64,000 nucleotides of DNA. It comes from Bacillus sp. 165. Lineage in GTDB: Bacteria > Bacillota > Bacilli > Bacillales > Bacillaceae_G. The position numbers and the translations under genes are program-made. Below the pieces are notes generated by a model that worked only from the letters and a program-made list of their open reading frames with translations, did no database searches and was not told the DNA's origin. How positions within the stretch are numbered: position 1 is the stretch's first letter; each line of letters opens with the position of its first letter. Location of the stretch: assembly GCF_017742235.1 (NCBI RefSeq), contig NZ_JAGHKQ010000006.1:175283-239282 (forward strand), given 5' to 3'. Of the stretch, positions 33,685 through 43,466 are shown one piece after another.

Positions 33685-34087
33685 ACTCTTCTAAAAACCT
33701 CGCCCTTACCTCTTTAGAGGGAATCATACAAACTGTTTTACCAAACATTTTATACCGATACTTGGCAAATCCTTTATACAGCATATCCCTCAGCAGCCGC
33801 GGCACCACAATCCCCCCATAAAAAGCTTTCCATAGACCAAGGTGCCTGCAAATTCGCAGTGCTGCCTCAGAATGAGTGTAGTACCTATTCCCCTCAAGCA
33901 GTACAATAGAATCTATATTCTCAGGTACCTTATATGCGCTAAGCAGCTCTTTTCCCATTCTTGATTGCAACGAAGCGAAACGATAACGCGCTTTCTTATC
34001 ACGTTTAATAATAAATCTGACACCCCCATTACAAAAACTACATTCTCCATCAAATAACACAATAGAAGTATCTGCTTTCATAGACAT
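33683..34087 (-). CDS. DCC family thiol-disulfide oxidoreductase-like protein (YuxK-like)
   Basis: A 134-residue DUF393 protein with the defining N-terminal motif VLFDGECSFCNGGVRF (DxxCxxC). The rest follows the family, including RFASLQSRMG and ALRICRHLG. A thioredoxin-like fold is presumed; the substrate is unknown. AAGGAAGG lies about ten bases before the ATG. It is a single gene. Confidence 0.88.
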   Translation of the reverse strand: MSMKADTSIVLFDGECSFCNGGVRFIIKRDKKARYRFASLQSRMGKELLSAYKVPENIDSIVLLEGNRYYTHSEAALRICRHLGLWKAFYGGIVVPRLLRDMLYKGFAKYRYKMFGKTVCMIPSKEVRARFLEE

Positions 34088-34245
34088 TTCTCTTCAACCT
34101 TCCTTATTTATATATCAAGTAATCCCCCATCAATGTCGGCTCTTTTATTACCACTAATGGGAGCAAAATCAATCATCTCTTTCTTACAATATTGGATCAA
34201 AAGCGATATTAATAGCGAATAAAAGAAGCTCGTCCTATTTTCATA

Positions 34246-34267
34246 GAAAAACCCTTACCTGAAGGGC
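34246..34267 (-). terminator. Terminator of the HD-domain gene
   Basis: CCCTT / AAGGG with a 5-base loop followed by T5 on the minus strand. Confidence 0.7.
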
Positions 34268-35245
34268 TTATCTTTTATAAGTTACATAAAATGTTTTCAT
34301 CAAATTCTGTATTTTTTCAAGCTTATGCACAGCCTCTTCGCTAAATAATGTAATGGATTTTCCAAGTACGAGCACTTCTTTATCGTAAATTTTCTTTACA
34401 TCTACTTTCATCGCATCTGCTTGTGCATACTCCGAAATAATAATACGATGCGGTTCCCATAAAATGATATTCATCAATTCCTTTACTCGTTCACATTCAC
34501 TTGTTTGCAAATGATGAATAAGCTCATAATTGGTAAGCCCCTCAATAAAGCTAAGCTGTACTTCATGATATTTTGCATACGCAGAAACTGCTTTGGCCAG
34601 CAATCCATCAATTGCAATAGCCTGCGGATTTAAAAAAGCAACATGATCATGCACCATCGCTTCCATAATAACAAGCCCTGTTTCGACATCTGTTTCGACA
34701 TAATTTCCTGAGAAATGAATGCTATTAATAATGTCTGAAGGTTTTCGGCTCATATCCCCTGCCAGGTAAGAGTCTCGTAAAAAGCTATCAAAATGATCGG
34801 CTCCTAAAAATTTTGTTTTGCTTGTAAGCGGTGTATCAGTGTTAAGTAAAGCAACGATTCTCTTCGGTTCAAATCCATGCTTCTGTAAGATTGTTGCTGC
34901 TTCTCCTTCAAGTATAAGTTTTTCTGTATTCGTATGATGATTAAACCCTAACGTTTTTTCAACAGCATGTGAAAATGGCAGATGACCAATATCATGAAGC
35001 AATGCAGCAAGCCGCAATTCCAAATCCTCGGGGAAAAACCGTGAGATTACTGACCATACACCGATTGTATGATCCAGGCGGGAATGCATAATTGGAGAGA
35101 ATAATGAAGCCGTTCCATAATGACTTAAAAATTTTAATCGACGCAACGTTTTGCATTGAAACAGCTCTAACTCACAAGGAAGAACCTTTATTTCATGCTG
35201 GTAAAGCGGTTCGTATAATACTGTACTGCAAAAGGTTTGTTGCAT
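34268..35245 (-). CDS. HD-domain phosphohydrolase (dGTPase-like)
   Basis: A 325-residue protein with an HD domain: metal ligands His in HSRLDHTIGVW, His-Asp in AALLHDIGHLPFSH and a distal Asp in LGADHFDSFLRD. This resembles the YwfO/dGTPase-type group that hydrolyses nucleotides. The start at 35245 is preceded by GGTGGTG; an earlier ATG at 35281 has no ribosome site. It is a single gene; the substrate is not evident. Confidence 0.8.
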   Translation of the reverse strand: MQQTFCSTVLYEPLYQHEIKVLPCELELFQCKTLRRLKFLSHYGTASLFSPIMHSRLDHTIGVWSVISRFFPEDLELRLAALLHDIGHLPFSHAVEKTLGFNHHTNTEKLILEGEAATILQKHGFEPKRIVALLNTDTPLTSKTKFLGADHFDSFLRDSYLAGDMSRKPSDIINSIHFSGNYVETDVETGLVIMEAMVHDHVAFLNPQAIAIDGLLAKAVSAYAKYHEVQLSFIEGLTNYELIHHLQTSECERVKELMNIILWEPHRIIISEYAQADAMKVDVKKIYDKEVLVLGKSITLFSEEAVHKLEKIQNLMKTFYVTYKR

Positions 35246-35506
35246 CCTTTTCACCACCGTGTTCAATGAGATTATCTTCATAGTATGATAGGATTGATAT
35301 TATATTCATGTTTTCGATGAAAGGTTAGAGGAATTTAACTATTTTTTTACAAAACTTCCTTTATTCATCGCTTATTGAAACAGCCTGCACTACGTTCATC
35401 TATGTATATCCGTGCAAGGTTCCTTCGGAATATTTTCCCCCATGTTATAATATAGTCTGCTTTCACACTTCTGTATAGCAGCGGATATACTTGTCTTTTC
35501 GAATTT

Positions 35507-36001
35507 TCACCCTATTTCTATAAGAACCCACTCCTCTTGTTCGTTGCTAGAATGAACAAGAAGCCATATTTTATCATAAGGGTTATGTGCTGTATAAAGC
35601 TGCTTATGTGCAATCGTAGCCGCCGTCAATTCTTTGGAAAAGATCCGGATTAACAAATGACATGGAAAAGAGATATTATAGTTTTGCCATTTTTCATATT
35701 TCTTTTTTAACTGTGCATTTAGCTTTTCAAGGACCGTCTCCCGCTGGCGCCGCCCTGACGTTTTCTTTCCTTCTCTCCCGAACAAACGCATTGCTTGAAG
35801 ATGATCTGTGAATAAGTGCGCTACTTCAAGTCCATACTGATTGCCGCATTGATCCCGTAATAAAAAATCCGGCATTTCTCTCTTTTCTGTTTTAGAAAGA
35901 CAATTTCTGTGCGTCCTATTATATAATTGTAAAAATAGAGACAACGCTTCATGCTCCAATTCATATTTTTCTCTGTCATGTTTTCGCAAGAGAATCCCCA
36001 C
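35507..36001 (-). CDS. Hypothetical protein, possibly nuclease-fold
   Basis: A 164-residue protein I do not recognise. The segment REMPDFLLRD-QCGNQYGLEVAHL has the spacing of a PD-(D/E)xK nuclease core (Asp45, Glu59) but the third key residue is Ala61 rather than Lys, so if related it is altered. A basic stretch follows (GKKTSGRRQRE). The start is a GTG with a weak AAAGAGA ribosome site. It stands alone upstream of patA on the opposite strand. Confidence 0.55.
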   Translation of the reverse strand: MGILLRKHDREKYELEHEALSLFLQLYNRTHRNCLSKTEKREMPDFLLRDQCGNQYGLEVAHLFTDHLQAMRLFGREGKKTSGRRQRETVLEKLNAQLKKKYEKWQNYNISFPCHLLIRIFSKELTAATIAHKQLYTAHNPYDKIWLLVHSSNEQEEWVLIEIG

Positions 36002-36327
36002 TCTCTTTTCTATAGCATATGCCGAAACAGCAAATTCGGAAGCAAACTATGTAACTGTTTAACTACAAACTCCTGAATCATGAACATACTCTGTGTATCT
36101 TTGCAATGCATGTAACACAAAGCGAATTGAAGATTTTCCATCTTCTTTTCCTAAGAGGACCCTTTGTATGGATTTAATTGAAAATTCCACTTACAACTCA
36201 TACCTTATTCACCATTTTGATCAATACTATAGTCATGTAATATAAATTGAATATACAAAAATTTTCACAACACATTTGTCACATGTGATACAATATACCC
36301 AAATTGTGAACGGAAAGGAAAAAACAT
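36002..36327. other. Intergenic region upstream of patA
   Basis: About 325 AT-rich bases between divergent genes. It should hold the patA promoter (a GATACAAT-like -10 near 36290) next to a CACATGTG palindrome. I see no gene. Confidence 0.45.
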
Positions 36328-37485
36328 ATGGAGCACTTATTGAATTCTCATGTCAAAAACATTCAAATCTCAGGTATTCGCCAGTTCTTCAATATGATTC
36401 AAAAATATGATAACCTTGTTTCACTTACAATCGGACAACCAGATTTTCCTACCCCCTCTCTTGTGAAAGAGGCTGGGAAGCGTGCTATTACTGAAAATGT
36501 TACAAGCTACACTCATAACGCAGGCTTTCTTGAACTGCGTCAAGCAGCTTGCTCGTTCGTAAACGACCGTTATCGCTTATCATATGATCCAGCAAACGAA
36601 GTGATTGTAACAACCGGAGCCAGCGAAGCAATCGACATCGCCTTCCGTACCATTTTAGAAGAGGGGACAGAGGTTATTTTACCTGCCCCCATTTACCCAG
36701 GTTATGAACCTATCATTAAGCTGTGCGGCGCTACTCCAGTGTATGTAGATGTTCGTGATACAGGATTTCGCCTGACCGCAGATGCATTGCAAAAAGCTAT
36801 TACAGACCGTACACGTTGTGTTGTATTACCATACCCTTCTAATCCAACAGGAGTATCGTTGTCTTCAGAAGAGCTCCAGGAAATTATATCGGTGCTGCAA
36901 GACAAAGATATTTTCGTATTATCAGATGAAATTTACAGCGAATTAGTATACGAAGGAACCCATACTTCTATTGCATCATTCCCTTCTATGCGTGATAAAA
37001 CAATCGTGATTAACGGCCTGTCTAAATCTCATTCAATGACAGGCTGGCGCATTGGTTTTTTGTTCGCCCCTGCCTATATTACAAAAGAAATGCTCAAGGT
37101 ACATCAATATAACGTCACATGCGCCTCTTCAATTTCACAATACGCTGGAATTGAAGCACTCACTATGGCGAAAGATGCACCGCGTTTGATGCGTCACCAA
37201 TATAAAAAACGAAGGGATTACCTTTATCACCGCCTGCAAAGCATGGGGTTGACAGTAGAAAAACCAACAGGAGCATTTTATATATTTCCTTATATCGGAC
37301 AGTTTGGCATGAATTCCTTTGATTTTGCGATGAAGCTTGTCCAAGAAGCAGGTGTGGCTGTCGTACCGGGTACAGCATTTTCTGAATACGGAGAAGGCTA
37401 TATTCGCTTATCCTACGCGTACAGCATGGAAACTTTGATAGAGGCCTGCAACCGCTTAGAAACATTTATACAGCAAATGCAATAA
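36328..37485 (+). CDS. patA: Aminotransferase A (PatA)
   Basis: A 385-residue class I PLP aminotransferase. PLP marks: TTGASEAIDIAFR, the Asp/Tyr pair in LSDEIYSELVY, the Schiff-base lysine in LSKSHSMTGWRIGF and the final substrate Arg in YIRLSYAYS. It matches B. subtilis PatA, proposed to act on N-acetyl-LL-2,6-diaminopimelate, from the first residues (MEHLLN...ISGIR). It would therefore work in the same pathway as dapH and ykuR at 6-8 kb. AAAGGA lies upstream of the ATG. Confidence 0.93.
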   Translation: MEHLLNSHVKNIQISGIRQFFNMIQKYDNLVSLTIGQPDFPTPSLVKEAGKRAITENVTSYTHNAGFLELRQAACSFVNDRYRLSYDPANEVIVTTGASEAIDIAFRTILEEGTEVILPAPIYPGYEPIIKLCGATPVYVDVRDTGFRLTADALQKAITDRTRCVVLPYPSNPTGVSLSSEELQEIISVLQDKDIFVLSDEIYSELVYEGTHTSIASFPSMRDKTIVINGLSKSHSMTGWRIGFLFAPAYITKEMLKVHQYNVTCASSISQYAGIEALTMAKDAPRLMRHQYKKRRDYLYHRLQSMGLTVEKPTGAFYIFPYIGQFGMNSFDFAMKLVQEAGVAVVPGTAFSEYGEGYIRLSYAYSMETLIEACNRLETFIQQMQ

Positions 37486-37498
37486 TTTATAATAAAGA

Positions 37499-37526
37499 GG
37501 AGAGCTAAGAACTACGCTCTCCTTTT
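37499..37526 (+). terminator. Terminator of patA
   Basis: GGAGAGC / GCTCTCC stem with a 10-base loop followed by TTTT. Confidence 0.8.
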
Positions 37527-37568
37527 ATCTTTTAAGAATGTAAACGCTTACTATTTTCCGCTAGCTAA

Positions 37569-37799
37569 TTAGCTCTTGAAGGTTTCCCAAGCATTCTTAA
37601 GGAACAAGAATCCAAAAAATGCTATTGAAAACCAACCTACAAAAGATACGAAGAAGCCAAGGAAGCTCACAAAGCCTTTAAAGGATGTCACAGAGAAGAA
37701 GCCTAAGAAAGTATTAAGAGATTCAACAATTACATCGGCAGCCATAGTCCACATCCAGCCTACGAAAGCCGCAAGGAAAAATTTCATAAATTTATCCAT
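37569..37799 (-). CDS. Small hydrophobic membrane protein
   Basis: A 76-residue protein with two long hydrophobic segments rich in Phe and Trp (FFLAAFVGWMWTMAADVIV and FLGFFVSFVGWFSIAFFGF). GAGGAGGTG precedes the ATG, a strong ribosome site, so it is probably translated. I do not recognise a family. Confidence 0.7.
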   Translation of the reverse strand: MDKFMKFFLAAFVGWMWTMAADVIVESLNTFLGFFSVTSFKGFVSFLGFFVSFVGWFSIAFFGFLFLKNAWETFKS

Positions 37800-38015
37800 A
37801 TCGACACCTCCTCTTGGGGTGATTCTTTACAATATCATAGTATTCAATGTAAAAAACTTGGTTCTCTCAAACATCTGCAAAATCTGAAATTTTTTTTCGA
37901 AAAATAAAATATAATCTCTGTCCGTTTGAAAGAAGCACATAAGGAATCAAATCCTCCAATTTTATATGCCCTGTTTTTTGAATATACATAGTTCATACTT
38001 TACTATTACTAAATG

Positions 38016-38050
38016 AAAAAATCTGTCCCAAAGTGAGGGACAGATTTTTT
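38016..38050 (-). terminator. Terminator of the RDD gene
   Basis: A6-TCTGTCCC / GGGACAGA-T6 arms; it overlaps the RDD gene stop codon. Confidence 0.85.
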
Positions 38051-38498
38051 ATAAGCTTACAACCACTGTGTTTGCCAGCAGATCATGATATCCTTTTTTA
38101 TCCTTGCGGGTTGCAATAACGTATACATTAACAATTGCAGGAATTCCAAGCAAAATTACATTTGGCAGCAACAGTACGAAGAAGCGAATGATAAGCTCCT
38201 TTATCCCTGCATTTTCGCCGTTACTTTTTGTTACCCGTGTACGCAGCAAAAACTTACCTGCTGTGAACCCATTCCATAGCAAAGGAACGATAACGAAGTA
38301 TACAGCCATAAGGATAATTACAATTGTTATATCAATATGATAATCCCCTGTGCTTGATTCAAAACGAGCAAGCAATGCCTTGTAATTTCCTGATACTAAA
38401 GCCGTAATCATTCCGTATAGAAGCGAAATGATAAACATCTCTATTATATTTGCCCCGATGCGATTCATCACTGATGCAGGATTCTTTGTAGACTTCAT
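38049..38498 (-). CDS. RDD family membrane protein
   Basis: A 149-residue protein with the RDD layout: an N-terminal helix (ASVMNRIGANIIEMFIISLL), a second helix, the WNGFTAGKFLLRTRV loop typical of the family, and a third helix pair. Some members act as Na+/H+ antiporters or compatible-solute transporters; here no partner indicates a role. GAGGGAGAG precedes the ATG at 38498. Confidence 0.82.
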   Translation of the reverse strand: MKSTKNPASVMNRIGANIIEMFIISLLYGMITALVSGNYKALLARFESSTGDYHIDITIVIILMAVYFVIVPLLWNGFTAGKFLLRTRVTKSNGENAGIKELIIRFFVLLLPNVILLGIPAIVNVYVIATRKDKKGYHDLLANTVVVSL

Positions 38499-38644
38499 TC
38501 TGCTCTCCCTCACATGTATATATTAACTGCTTTATACTACCACTTGGCATAATTGTTGTAAACAAACAACCGCTTTTCGATATGAGGATAAACATTATGT
38601 TACAATATATATGAATACGATTTCATAAAAGTGAGGGAATTAAG

Positions 38645-40582
38645 ATGGCGGTACAACGTGACATTAACTATACAATTTCTTTCGGCGACCCTGCTGTCGT
38701 TGATGGATTGTCGGTACATTCTAAAGAGTTTGATGAAACATTTTATTACGAAGGAACTCTTGGTATTACGTATGAAAAAGAAAAAACAAAGTTTCGACTA
38801 TGGGCACCGACTGCAAGTGAAGCGAAAGTCGTGCTGTATAAGAAATGGGATGATGAGGCAAGCTCAGAGCATGTTATGACAAGGGCAGAAAAAGGAACAT
38901 GGACACTGGTTTTATATGAAGACCTAGAAGGATTATACTATACATACAAAGTTAAAATCGGCTCAGAGTGGAATGAAGCTGCTGACCCATATGCAAAGGC
39001 TGTTGGTGTCAATGGTGACAGAGGCTATATTCTTAATTTGGAAACAACACATCCGAAACATTGGATGAAGGATAAACCACATTTCACAGAACCGACAGAT
39101 GCTATTCTCTATGAACTCCATGTACGTGATTTGTCCATGCATCCTGAGAGCGGGATGTGCCATAAAGGGAAGTTTTTAGCCTTGACTGAAGTCGGTACAA
39201 CAGGACCAAATGAAATCCCCACAGGAATTGATCACATCAAATCTTTAGGTGTAACACATGTACAGCTGCTGCCTATATTTGATTACAGTACAGACAGCGT
39301 AGATGAAACATGTCTAGAAAAAGAACAATATAACTGGGGATATGACCCGAAAAATTACAATGCGCCAGAAGGATCCTATTCTACAGATCCATATAATCCT
39401 ATTTCCCGTATTATGGAGCTGAAGCAAACGATACAAACTCTCCATGACAACGGTCTTCGAGTAGTGATGGATGTAGTATACAATCATGTGTATGATGCGT
39501 ACCGTATGAATTTTATGAAGCTGGTGCCCGGCTACTACTTCCGCTACAAAGATGAACAAACACTCTCAAACGGCTCTGCATGCGGAAATGACGTTGCTTC
39601 TGAACGGCATATGGTTCGAAAATTCATCATCGATTCCGTAAAATATTGGGCATCAGAATACAACTTGGATGGCTTCCGCTTTGATTTGATGGGTCTGCAT
39701 GATGTAGATACAATGAACGAAATTCGTGCAGAACTTGATAAAATCGACCCATCTATTTTAATCATCGGGGAAGGCTGGGATTTGGCAACAGAACTTTGCA
39801 GCGAATCAAAAGCAAATCAAAAAAATGCTCAGAAAATGCCCCGCATCGCCCATTTCAATGACGTGATTCGTGACGGATTAAAAGGAAGTGTTTTCTATCA
39901 TGAAGTTTTAGGCCTTGTAAATGGCAATCCGAAAGCTCTTATCGATGTTCAATCCGGTATTGCAGGAGCTATCCGCTATTCCGATACAATTCATTCCTTT
40001 GCCGATGAACCGAATCAAGCCGTTACGTATGTAGAAGCACATGACAATCATACTCTGTGGGACAAGCTCTTAATCACGAACCCTAATGATACTGTCGAAA
40101 CCATAAAAAAGATGCATAAGCTTTGCACAGCAATCGTGCTAACTTCCCAAGGCATTGCCTTCTTGCATGCAGGACAGGAATTTATGCGTACAAAAGGTGG
40201 AGACGAAAACAGTTATAAATCCTCAACAAAAATTAATCAGCTCGATTGGGTTCGCTGCGCGGCATTTCAAGAGGAAGTAGACTATGTTCGAAGATTAATC
40301 GCACTTCGAAAAACTGAGCCTGCTTTCCGCCTGCAGACAGCTGATAAGATACGGCAATGCCTACAGTTTATTGCAGCTCCAGACGGCGTACTTGCATATA
40401 GTATTCGTGATGAACAGAACAATAAACAGCTCTTTGTTGCGCATAATACCAATCGGCAAGCTGCATCTGTAACTCTGTCAACCAATCAGGAATGGACTGT
40501 GCTGTTTGGTCAAGAGCATATTATTAACCATACAAACACGCTTAGTATTGCAGCGTTTGGAAGCGTTGTGCTTTCTCAATAA
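38645..40582 (+). CDS. pulA: Type I pullulanase (intracellular)
   Basis: A 645-residue alpha-1,6-glucan debranching enzyme of GH13. Order: CBM48-like domain (about 45-140, FRLWAPTASEAKVVLYKKW), catalytic barrel with YNWGYDP (type I pullulanase signature), region I DVVYNHV, region II GFRFDLMG (nucleophile Asp), region III GEGWD (acid/base Glu) and region IV EAHDNHT, and a C-terminal beta domain. No signal peptide, so it should act on cytoplasmic glycogen or imported maltodextrins, like B. subtilis AmyX. No glycogen operon is adjacent. Confidence 0.94.
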   Translation: MAVQRDINYTISFGDPAVVDGLSVHSKEFDETFYYEGTLGITYEKEKTKFRLWAPTASEAKVVLYKKWDDEASSEHVMTRAEKGTWTLVLYEDLEGLYYTYKVKIGSEWNEAADPYAKAVGVNGDRGYILNLETTHPKHWMKDKPHFTEPTDAILYELHVRDLSMHPESGMCHKGKFLALTEVGTTGPNEIPTGIDHIKSLGVTHVQLLPIFDYSTDSVDETCLEKEQYNWGYDPKNYNAPEGSYSTDPYNPISRIMELKQTIQTLHDNGLRVVMDVVYNHVYDAYRMNFMKLVPGYYFRYKDEQTLSNGSACGNDVASERHMVRKFIIDSVKYWASEYNLDGFRFDLMGLHDVDTMNEIRAELDKIDPSILIIGEGWDLATELCSESKANQKNAQKMPRIAHFNDVIRDGLKGSVFYHEVLGLVNGNPKALIDVQSGIAGAIRYSDTIHSFADEPNQAVTYVEAHDNHTLWDKLLITNPNDTVETIKKMHKLCTAIVLTSQGIAFLHAGQEFMRTKGGDENSYKSSTKINQLDWVRCAAFQEEVDYVRRLIALRKTEPAFRLQTADKIRQCLQFIAAPDGVLAYSIRDEQNNKQLFVAHNTNRQAASVTLSTNQEWTVLFGQEHIINHTNTLSIAAFGSVVLSQ

Positions 40583-40615
40583 AGAAACAGCAGGCATTGT
40601 TCCTGCTGTTTCTTT
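40581..40615 (+). terminator. Terminator of pulA
   Basis: AAAGAAACAGCAGG / CCTGCTGTTTCTTT perfect 14-bp arms with a 7-base loop. Confidence 0.88.
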
Positions 40616-40642
40616 ATTTTCTTTGGACTGCATCGCCGCTTT

Positions 40643-40873
40643 TTATGAGTGTATACAATGACTGCATTCTTGATACTGATAATGAGGAAAATTCTTTGGA
40701 AGCCATTCCTTTGCTTGGAATGTGCTTTGGAAAGAGAACCAGCCTCCATCTATTTTATTTCGTTCTATTCCTTTAAATGGTGTTTCCTGCAACAATCGAA
40801 ACGAGCAAAGTGAGGAATGCAACGTTCCTAATTTTCCAGTTTTATCAACATTTAACCAATATTTAAAATTCAT
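40643..40873 (-). CDS. Small hypothetical protein
   Basis: A 76-residue protein (MNFKYWLNVDKTGKLGTLHS at the start; FFQ-like aromatic middle; ECSHC near the end). GGGGAGGA lies about nine bases before the ATG. I do not recognise it; the aromatic-rich sequence with two terminal cysteines may bind a metal. Confidence 0.6.
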   Translation of the reverse strand: MNFKYWLNVDKTGKLGTLHSSLCSFRLLQETPFKGIERNKIDGGWFSFQSTFQAKEWLPKNFPHYQYQECSHCIHS

Positions 40874-40965
40874 TTGAAATTCCTCCCCTGATGTGAATTT
40901 TCTATTTATATCTTTATTCGCTCGTGTAAGCATTTCTCCCTTCTTAAAAACAGCTTTTTATATTC

Positions 40966-41307
40966 TTATTTTCGTATTTTCATTGGCATAAACAGCAGCA
41001 TATATATGAAGCTGCCAAACAACATACAACCAGTAAAAATACAGCTGCTTATTATAGCAGACAAGATAGACTCTTCCTGAATACACCATAGAAAAAAAGC
41101 TAAAAACGCTCCAATTGCTCCGTATTTTATTCTTTGACGAAAAACATGCCCTTCCAGTACTCCTATTAAAAAGAGCATACCTACGTATATTCGCTCGACC
41201 ATCGTTATCCAATACAAGGAATGTGTTACCCAACCAAGTGCCAGAAAAAATACCGCATGTACAACAACTATCATCAAAAAATTGAAACAAGCTGCCGCAA
41301 GCTTCAT
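40966..41307 (-). CDS. Small four-helix membrane protein
   Basis: A 113-residue protein with four hydrophobic segments (about 5-27, 36-52, 63-80, 84-108). AAGGAAG lies seven bases before the ATG. No motif that I recognise and no operon partner; it is divergent from the GNAT gene. Confidence 0.6.
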   Translation of the reverse strand: MKLAAACFNFLMIVVVHAVFFLALGWVTHSLYWITMVERIYVGMLFLIGVLEGHVFRQRIKYGAIGAFLAFFLWCIQEESILSAIISSCIFTGCMLFGSFIYMLLFMPMKIRK

Positions 41308-41461
41308 CAAGCTTCTTCCTTTCCTTATGTCTGTTATACGGTATGCAGCTTTATCACTCTTGGACAGGGTATACGTTTATACGGAACTGCTTCTTTATCA
41401 TATTTTTGTTTTCTGTATGATATAATGATTTAATATTCAAAATTATGAAAGAGGGATTTAT

Positions 41462-42004
41462 ATGTTTCTACTTCGGATTGATGATGAAATCTCTTTGCAG
41501 CTGTTAGAAGCAAACGATGCGGTAGAACTATTTACTATGATTGATGAAAATCGCGAGTATCTTCGCGAATGGCTTCCATGGGTAGATGATATGAAAACAG
41601 CAAGCGACTATGACCTCATCTTACCGATGTGGCTTCAGCAGTTTGCCGAAAATAACGGTTTCAATGCAGCCATCCGTTATAACGGGAGGTTTGTCGGTAT
41701 GATTGGACTGCATGGTATTAACCGGAAGCTTAAACAAACTAGTATCGGATATTACCTAATTGAACAAGTACAAGGAAAAGGCATTATGACACGCTGCGTA
41801 AAAGCACTGATAGACTACGCCTTTAATAGATGGGATCTGAATCGTATTGAAATCCGCTGCGGGAAGGAAAATAAAAAAAGCCGTGCTATTCCTAAGCGTC
41901 TCGGCTTTACTCAAGAAGGCATCATTCGCGACGGAGAATGGCTGTATGACCATTTTCATGATATTGTGATTTACAGTGTGTTGAAACGGGAGTGGAAAGG
42001 GTAA
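41462..42004 (+). CDS. RimL-type GNAT acetyltransferase
   Basis: A 180-residue acetyltransferase of the RimJ/RimL branch, with the family start DEISLQLLEANDAVELFTMI, the WLPWVDD segment, the acetyl-CoA loop region QVQGKGIMTRCV and the NKKSRAIPKRLGFTQEG motif. Members acetylate ribosomal proteins or small amines; the substrate is unknown. GAGGG precedes the ATG. Confidence 0.87.
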   Translation: MFLLRIDDEISLQLLEANDAVELFTMIDENREYLREWLPWVDDMKTASDYDLILPMWLQQFAENNGFNAAIRYNGRFVGMIGLHGINRKLKQTSIGYYLIEQVQGKGIMTRCVKALIDYAFNRWDLNRIEIRCGKENKKSRAIPKRLGFTQEGIIRDGEWLYDHFHDIVIYSVLKREWKG

Positions 42005-42250
42005 GCAACTACTGATACGGAGCCCTTATAGGGATAAAGTACAACTTCCATTAGGATAGCCGTCTTCCTTATTTGAAACAGTCAGGTTTTTACAACCAGC
42101 TGTCTCTTTTTTTGGTTGCGGTTTGATCCTATATTTTTAAATATTTGTTGGCATACTCTTATGATAATGGTAAAAAGTCAGCTGATTTGAAAAAGGATAA
42201 TTTTTACATTTTCCCCTAAAACAAACTGAGAGACACTTATACATAAAGAA

Positions 42251-42280
42251 AAAGAACCGCACTGAAAAATACGGTTCTTT
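42251..42280 (-). terminator. Terminator of the thiolase gene
   Basis: AAAGAACCG / CGGTTCTTT with a 12-base loop, followed by T-rich sequence on the minus strand. Confidence 0.8.
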
Positions 42281-42290
42281 CTCAACACTA

Positions 42291-43466
42291 TTATAAGCTT
42301 TCAACAAACACTCCTACCCCCATGCCTCCGCCTACACAAAGAGATGCAATGCCCTTCTCCAAGCCTCGGCGCTGCAGTTCATGAACAAGACTCACCGTAA
42401 TTCGTGCTCCCGTACATCCAATCGGATGCCCTAAGCTAATGCCGCTTCCGTTCACATTCACCTTCTCGCGATTTAACCCTAACTGTTTTTCTACAGCTAA
42501 ATATTGAGCTGCAAATGCTTCATTTACTTCCAATAAATCTGCATCATGTAAAGTCCATCCTACATTTTGGAGTCCCTTTTGGATAGCTGGAACAGGACCA
42601 ATACCCATATATAACGGATCGACACCCGCTACAGAGTAGCCTGCGATTCTGGCAAGAGGCTTTACTCCTTTTTCTCTTGCTTTTTCTTCGCTCATGAGAA
42701 CCAATGCTGCGCTCCCATCATTTAAGCTGGATGCATTTCCTGCTGTGACGCTGCCGTTTTTACGGAAAGCTGGTTTTAGACCCGAAAGCTTTTCGTATGT
42801 TAAATCAGCTCTTGGATTCTCATCTTTAGAGATCACTGTTTCTTTTTTCCGTTCCTTGACTGTAATTGGGACAATTTGTGATTCGAAGTAACCGGATTCG
42901 ATGGCATGAAGTGCTCTTTGATGGCTAAGGAGGGCTGCTTGGTCTTGCTCTTCTCTGGTGATTTTATATTTTTCAACGAGGTTTTCGGCTGTTTCGCCCA
43001 TCATGATATGATGAATAGGATCTTCTAATATTTCCCAAACCGTATCTGTGATTTGACCATGCTGTAAGCGGTTACCCCAGCGATGTTGTTTGAGAACATA
43101 AGGACTTGAACTCATTGCTTCCACTCCGCCGGCAATCACAACATCACTGACACCGAGTTGAATTTGCATAGCAGCACTGATGATGGTCTGCATGCCGGAT
43201 GCGCATTGACGCTGGATGGTGTAACCTGTTGTTGTATGAGGGAACCCTGCAAGCAAAGCAGATGTGCGTGCAGTATTCGGCTCATCAGTACGCTGGATAC
43301 AATGTCCTAAAATAATTTCATTTACATCATTGGTTTCAATACCAGCGCGCTTCACAGCCTCCTGCAGCACCGGTACCATTAAATCTGTTGGGGTCAGGCT
43401 TTTAAATGCTCCTCCAAATGTTCCAATCGGAGAACGAACAGCAGACACAATCACTACGTTCTTCAT
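42291..43466 (-). CDS. Acetyl-CoA acetyltransferase (thiolase)
   Basis: A 391-residue thiolase with all catalytic elements: nucleophile Cys in QRQCASGMQ, NEAFAAQ, the GHPIGCTGAR His and the C-terminal Cys in CVGGGMGVGVF. The length and sequence fit biosynthetic or short-chain degradative acetoacetyl-CoA thiolases. It is a single gene, so its pathway is not fixed. AAGGAGG precedes the ATG. Confidence 0.93.
   Translation of the reverse strand: MKNVVIVSAVRSPIGTFGGAFKSLTPTDLMVPVLQEAVKRAGIETNDVNEIILGHCIQRTDEPNTARTSALLAGFPHTTTGYTIQRQCASGMQTIISAAMQIQLGVSDVVIAGGVEAMSSSPYVLKQHRWGNRLQHGQITDTVWEILEDPIHHIMMGETAENLVEKYKITREEQDQAALLSHQRALHAIESGYFESQIVPITVKERKKETVISKDENPRADLTYEKLSGLKPAFRKNGSVTAGNASSLNDGSAALVLMSEEKAREKGVKPLARIAGYSVAGVDPLYMGIGPVPAIQKGLQNVGWTLHDADLLEVNEAFAAQYLAVEKQLGLNREKVNVNGSGISLGHPIGCTGARITVSLVHELQRRGLEKGIASLCVGGGMGVGVFVESL

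Noticed and set aside
37539..37552. cre-like sequence TGTAAACGCTTACT
   Set aside because: One mismatch to the cre consensus but it lies between the 3' ends of convergent genes, where no promoter is expected.
40958..41290. 110-residue frame overlapping the small membrane protein
   Set aside because: Out-of-frame shadow; the 113-residue frame has the hydrophobic pattern and ribosome site.
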